Source: Blautia sp. (GTDB lineage Bacteria > Bacillota > Clostridia > Lachnospirales > Lachnospiraceae). From it: a stretch of DNA of 64,000 nt. The notes under the pieces are model-generated. The model had not been told where the DNA came from. It ran no database searches and saw only the letters and a list, made by a program, of their open reading frames with translations. Below are positions 60,629 through 64,000 of this stretch, in pieces. Position 1 is the first letter of the stretch. Each line of letters opens with the position of its first letter. The translations under genes and the position numbers were made by a program. The stretch spans positions 1-64,000 of the forward strand of contig JAPFCU010000077.1 of NCBI GenBank assembly GCA_026169535.1. The letters are read 5' to 3'.

Positions 60629-62518
60629 TCAACCCTTTCTTCTGTACTGTTCCAGATATATAAGAAGTACAGAAATATCTGCCGGAGAAACTCCTGATAT
60701 CCTGGATGCCTGTCCGATAGAGATCGGTCTGTATGCCTCCAGCTTTTGTCTGGCTTCGATTCTCAGACTTCCCACCTTCTCATAATCCAGATCTTCCGGT
60801 ATCTTCTTTGCCTCCAGCTTTTTAAACTGCTCTACCTGTTTCATCTGGCGCTTAATATATCCTTCATATTTCAGATTGATCTCCACCTGCTGCTTCACAT
60901 CCCATGGCAGTTCCGGACGTTTTTTATCAATAGGAGCAACATCTTCATAGGTAAGCTCCGGTCTTCTGATCAGCTCGGCAACTGTAGTCCCTGATTTCAG
61001 AAGCGTGCTTTTCTTTTCTTCCAGAAGCGCCTGAACCTCCGGGGTTCCTCCTATGGTAGTATGCTCGGTACGTTTTATTTCCTCCTGGATCGACTTTTCT
61101 TTTTCCAGAGTTTTCTGATAAGTTTCCTCATCAATCAGACCTGCTTCATATCCCTTTTTCCTCAGACGGAGATCTGCATTATCCTGACGTAGAAGAAGAC
61201 GATATTCCGCACGGCTTGTCATCATGCGGTAAGGCTCACGGTTTTCTTTTGTTACCAGATCATCGATCAGAACGCCGATATATGCCTCTGAACGGTCCAG
61301 CACAAGCATTTCTCTGCCTTTCAGTTCCATGGACGCATTAATACCGGCAATAAGGCCCTGTGCAGCTGCCTCCTCATATCCTGAGCTGCCGTTAAACTGT
61401 CCGGCGCTGAACAGACCTTTGATATTTTTAAATTCCAGAGTCGGATAAAGCTGTCTGGGGTTAATACAGTCATACTCAATCGCATAAGCATTTTTTACGA
61501 TTCTTGCATGTTCCAGACCGGGAACTGAGTGATACATGGCGTCCTGCACATCCTCCGGAAGAGAACTGGACATTCCTCCAATATACATTTCATTGGTATA
61601 AAGTCCCTCCGGCTCAATAAATACCTGATGACGGTTTTTATCTGCAAATCTGACCACCTTATCCTCAATGGACGGGCAGTATCTGGGGCCGGTTCCCTCT
61701 ATCGTACCGGAATAAAGGGGAGAACGATCCAGATTGTTACGAATGATTTCATGGGTCTTTTCATTTGTATAAGTCAGCCAGCAGGATTTCTGAGGAATCT
61801 GCACGGTTTCCGGGTCTGTAGAAAAAGAAAACGGAACTACTCTCTCATCGCCAAACTGTTCTTCCATCTTGGAATAATCAATACTGTTTCCTGCAATACG
61901 GGCCGGTGTTCCTGTTTTGAACCGGAAAATCTCGATTCCCAGTTCCTTCAGCGAATCTGTCAGATAATTAGCCGCCTGCAGACCATTGGGACCTGTATAA
62001 TCGCTGACATCACCGTATATACATCGCGCCTTCAGATACGTTCCAGTACACAGGATTACTGCCCTGCAGTGGTAAACAGCTCCTGAATAAAGCTGTACGC
62101 CCGTAATCCTTCCTTCTTCTACCAGAAGCTTAGTTACCTCTCCCTGACGGATGGTAAGATTTTCCTGATTTTCTAACGTTTTTCGCATTTCATTGCTGTA
62201 AGCCTGCTTGTCCGCCTGTGCTCTCAGAGAGTGGACTGCCGGTCCTTTTGACTTATTCAGCATTTTGGACTGGATAAAAGTTTTATCTACATTTTTTCCC
62301 ATTTCGCCGCCCAAAGCATCAATTTCTCTTACCAGGTGCCCTTTGGAGCTCCCTCCGATATTAGGATTACAGGGCATCAGGGCAATGCTGTCTACACTGA
62401 CAGTAAACATCACGGTATCAAATCCAAGACGCGCACCTGCAAGTGCAGCCTCGCAGCCTGCATGCCCTGCGCCTACCACTACAATATCACAATATTTTTC
62501 CAGCCTTTTTTCACTCAT
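60629..62518 (-). CDS. mnmG: tRNA uridine 5-carboxymethylaminomethyl modification protein MnmG
   Basis: FAD protein that acts with MnmE to modify U34 of some tRNAs. FAD motif [19 protein letters not shown], then [22 protein letters not shown] and [18 protein letters not shown]. 629 residues. It lies 14 bp behind mnmE. Confidence 0.98.
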   Translation of the reverse strand: MSEKRLEKYCDIVVVGAGHAGCEAALAGARLGFDTVMFTVSVDSIALMPCNPNIGGSSKGHLVREIDALGGEMGKNVDKTFIQSKMLNKSKGPAVHSLRAQADKQAYSNEMRKTLENQENLTIRQGEVTKLLVEEGRITGVQLYSGAVYHCRAVILCTGTYLKARCIYGDVSDYTGPNGLQAANYLTDSLKELGIEIFRFKTGTPARIAGNSIDYSKMEEQFGDERVVPFSFSTDPETVQIPQKSCWLTYTNEKTHEIIRNNLDRSPLYSGTIEGTGPRYCPSIEDKVVRFADKNRHQVFIEPEGLYTNEMYIGGMSSSLPEDVQDAMYHSVPGLEHARIVKNAYAIEYDCINPRQLYPTLEFKNIKGLFSAGQFNGSSGYEEAAAQGLIAGINASMELKGREMLVLDRSEAYIGVLIDDLVTKENREPYRMMTSRAEYRLLLRQDNADLRLRKKGYEAGLIDEETYQKTLEKEKSIQEEIKRTEHTTIGGTPEVQALLEEKKSTLLKSGTTVAELIRRPELTYEDVAPIDKKRPELPWDVKQQVEINLKYEGYIKRQMKQVEQFKKLEAKKIPEDLDYEKVGSLRIEARQKLEAYRPISIGQASRISGVSPADISVLLIYLEQYRRKG

Positions 62519-62532
62519 CTGTCACGTCCTCC

Positions 62533-63906
62533 TTACTTGCCTACGCAGAACTTGGAAAAAATCTCATTTACCAGATCTTCTCCAAGACTTTCTCCAAGAA
62601 TCTTTCCCAGAGCCTCGTAAGCTCCCATAAGATCAATGGAAAAAAAGTCCTCAGGCATTCCTGCTTCAATGCTCTCTGTAACCATTTCCAGACTCTTTTC
62701 GGCCTCCTCCAGAGCTGTCTTATGCCTTGCATTTGTAATGTAGACCTCATCATCAAAGGAGATTTCTCCCTGGAAAAACATTTCCCTGATAGATTTTTCC
62801 AGATCTTCTATCCCCGTTTCCTCCACTACAGAAACCGGAATTACCTGGCTTCCGGTTTTTTCCCTGAGACTTCCCATATCCACTGCCGAAGCCAGGTCTG
62901 TTTTATTATAGATCACAATACTTTTTCTTCCTCTCAGAAGCTCCATTATCTCCTGATCATTTTCATCCAAAGGCTGAGACGAATCCACCACATACAGGAT
63001 CAGATCTGCCTTTTCTGCCATCTGGCGTGCTTTTTCCACACCGATTTTTTCAACTACATCCTCTGTTTCACGGATCCCCGCGGTATCAATAATTCTGAGG
63101 CTGATCCCATGAAGGGAAATATATTCCTCCAGCGTATCTCTTGTTGTTCCTGCGATCTCTGTAACAATGGCCCTATCTTCTCCTACCAGAAAGTTCAAAA
63201 GAGAGGATTTTCCGGCATTGGGTTTTCCAAGGATAACGGTACGGATACCCTCCTGGATCATCTTTCCGTCATCTGCGGATTTTAACAGCTTCTGAACCTT
63301 TTTCTTCTGAGCTTCTGCCACTTCCAGAAGCTCCTGAGGATATCCATCCAGATCAAAGTGCTCCGGATCATCCAGTGCAGTTTCTATATAAGCAATATGA
63401 TGGAGAAGCTTTCCACGTATTTCTTTTACTGCACGGAGCACAGACCCCTTCAGCTGCTCAACAGAGCTTTTCAGAGCCACCTCACTTTTTGCCTGGATCA
63501 CATCCATAACTGCCTCTGCCTGTGAAAGATCCAGCCTTCCGTTCAGGAATGCCCGCTTGGTAAACTCTCCCGGCTCTGCTACCTGAGCTCCATTTTTTAA
63601 CACGGTCTCCAGAACTCTTTTCATGGCATAAACACCGCCGTGACAGTCGATTTCCACTGTATCTTCACCGGTATATGTTTTCGGCCCCCGCATGACCATT
63701 ACAAGAACCTCATCCACTGTTTCATCTCCGTCATAAATATATCCATAGTGGATGGTATGGGTCTTTACCTCTTTTATATTCTTTCTGCCGTTTTTGGAAC
63801 GGTAGATCTTTGCGATCACATTCATGGCATCTTCACCACTGATCCGTACAATTCCGATACCGGAAGCACTCATAGCAGTGGAGATTGCTGCTATCGTAGT
63901 CTCCAT
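62533..63906 (-). CDS. mnmE: tRNA modification GTPase MnmE
   Basis: Potassium-dependent GTPase partner of MnmG. N-terminal tetrahydrofolate domain, G1 LGKPNAGKSSLLNFL, G3 IDTAGIRETED, G4 YNKTDLAS, and the C-terminal FCVGK with the conserved Cys. 457 residues. ATG follows AGGAGG by 10 bases. First of the operon in the window; jag and yidC would be expected just upstream, past the window end. Confidence 0.98.
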   Translation of the reverse strand: METTIAAISTAMSASGIGIVRISGEDAMNVIAKIYRSKNGRKNIKEVKTHTIHYGYIYDGDETVDEVLVMVMRGPKTYTGEDTVEIDCHGGVYAMKRVLETVLKNGAQVAEPGEFTKRAFLNGRLDLSQAEAVMDVIQAKSEVALKSSVEQLKGSVLRAVKEIRGKLLHHIAYIETALDDPEHFDLDGYPQELLEVAEAQKKKVQKLLKSADDGKMIQEGIRTVILGKPNAGKSSLLNFLVGEDRAIVTEIAGTTRDTLEEYISLHGISLRIIDTAGIRETEDVVEKIGVEKARQMAEKADLILYVVDSSQPLDENDQEIMELLRGRKSIVIYNKTDLASAVDMGSLREKTGSQVIPVSVVEETGIEDLEKSIREMFFQGEISFDDEVYITNARHKTALEEAEKSLEMVTESIEAGMPEDFFSIDLMGAYEALGKILGESLGEDLVNEIFSKFCVGK

Positions 63907-63924
63907 AATTGTTTTTCCTCCTAA

Positions 63925-63998
63925 AAAAAATGTTATCCCGGGAAAAAGCCTACGTCAAGTCCGTATTATTCACGCTTTCACCTAGAATAACATTTTTT
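63925..63998 (-). terminator. Terminator before mnmE
   Basis: AAAAAATGTTAT (63925-63936) and ATAACATTTTTT (63987-63998) are exact inverted repeats; on the minus strand the 3' arm ends in eight T just before the mnmE ribosome-binding site. The 50-base loop holds CCGGG and TTGACG. It probably ends transcription of the upstream gene, or modulates read-through into mnmE. Confidence 0.6.
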
Positions 63999-64000
63999 AT

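Noticed and set aside
62443-63285. 280-codon plus-strand frame opposite mnmE
   Set aside because: It is a shadow of mnmE, which has all G motifs on the minus strand.

Overview
The window looks like chromosomal DNA from a low-GC, anaerobic Firmicute, most probably a Lachnospiraceae gut commensal (Blautia, Mediterraneibacter or Dorea type). The evidence is the gene content: an isoleucine T-box, a cobalamin riboswitch in front of a DUF4430/ECF substrate-binding pair, DUF3881 and DUF4446 proteins, many 4Fe-4S cysteines in a small ferredoxin, and strong AGGAGG ribosome-binding sites. The right end carries mnmE-mnmG-rsmG followed by parA-parB-DUF4446-serS on the minus strand, with four parS sites. 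This is the usual gene order beside a Firmicute replication origin, so oriC/dnaA is probably just beyond position 64000 and most minus-strand core genes here run with leftward replication.

Layout. 1-8400: the 5' part of ileS with its T-box leader, a C69 dipeptidase, a D,D-carboxypeptidase, an exonuclease, a nucleoside hydrolase, an HtrA-like protease and a ferredoxin. 8471-14576: a giant YhgE/Pip membrane protein with a divergent TetR regulator, a duplicated rhamnose-mutarotase-like protein, a Crp/Fnr regulator and thioredoxin. 14766-19952: a three-gene ABC exporter divergent from a NarL-type two-component system. 19949-27564: GNAT, a CNNM/CorC-type transporter with a possible leader peptide, B12-riboswitch genes, hypotheticals and an NCS2 purine permease. 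27760-33234: small stress and housekeeping genes plus an uncharacterised three-gene XRE module. 33235-34320: decayed transposase and histidine-kinase fragments. 34323-38930: a cellobiose-type PTS with a GH1 6-phospho-beta-glucosidase and an RpiR regulator. 38978-42200: a graveyard of integrative-element pieces (xis, parA, parB, relaxase) next to a tRNA-Arg(CCU) and a decayed second tRNA. 42369-48206: a HEPN-receiver fusion, DUF3881, serS, DUF4446, parB and parA. 48207-52600: an AT-rich parS region with small accessory genes. 52701-64000: threonine aldolase, an alpha/beta hydrolase, a Gld-type ABC system with a DUF4340 protein, then rsmG, mnmG and mnmE.

The most interesting candidates are a protein that joins a HEPN RNase-like domain (RX4H motif) to a receiver domain keeping all the phosphorylation residues (42707-43627); a promoter, short acidic peptide and G.U-paired hairpin ahead of the CNNM transporter gene (21885-22061); and the XRE module, in which the regulator promoter and the upstream region of a neighbouring 135-residue gene share a 15/16 matching operator-like element. 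All functional assignments rest on motif recognition by eye; no database search was possible.
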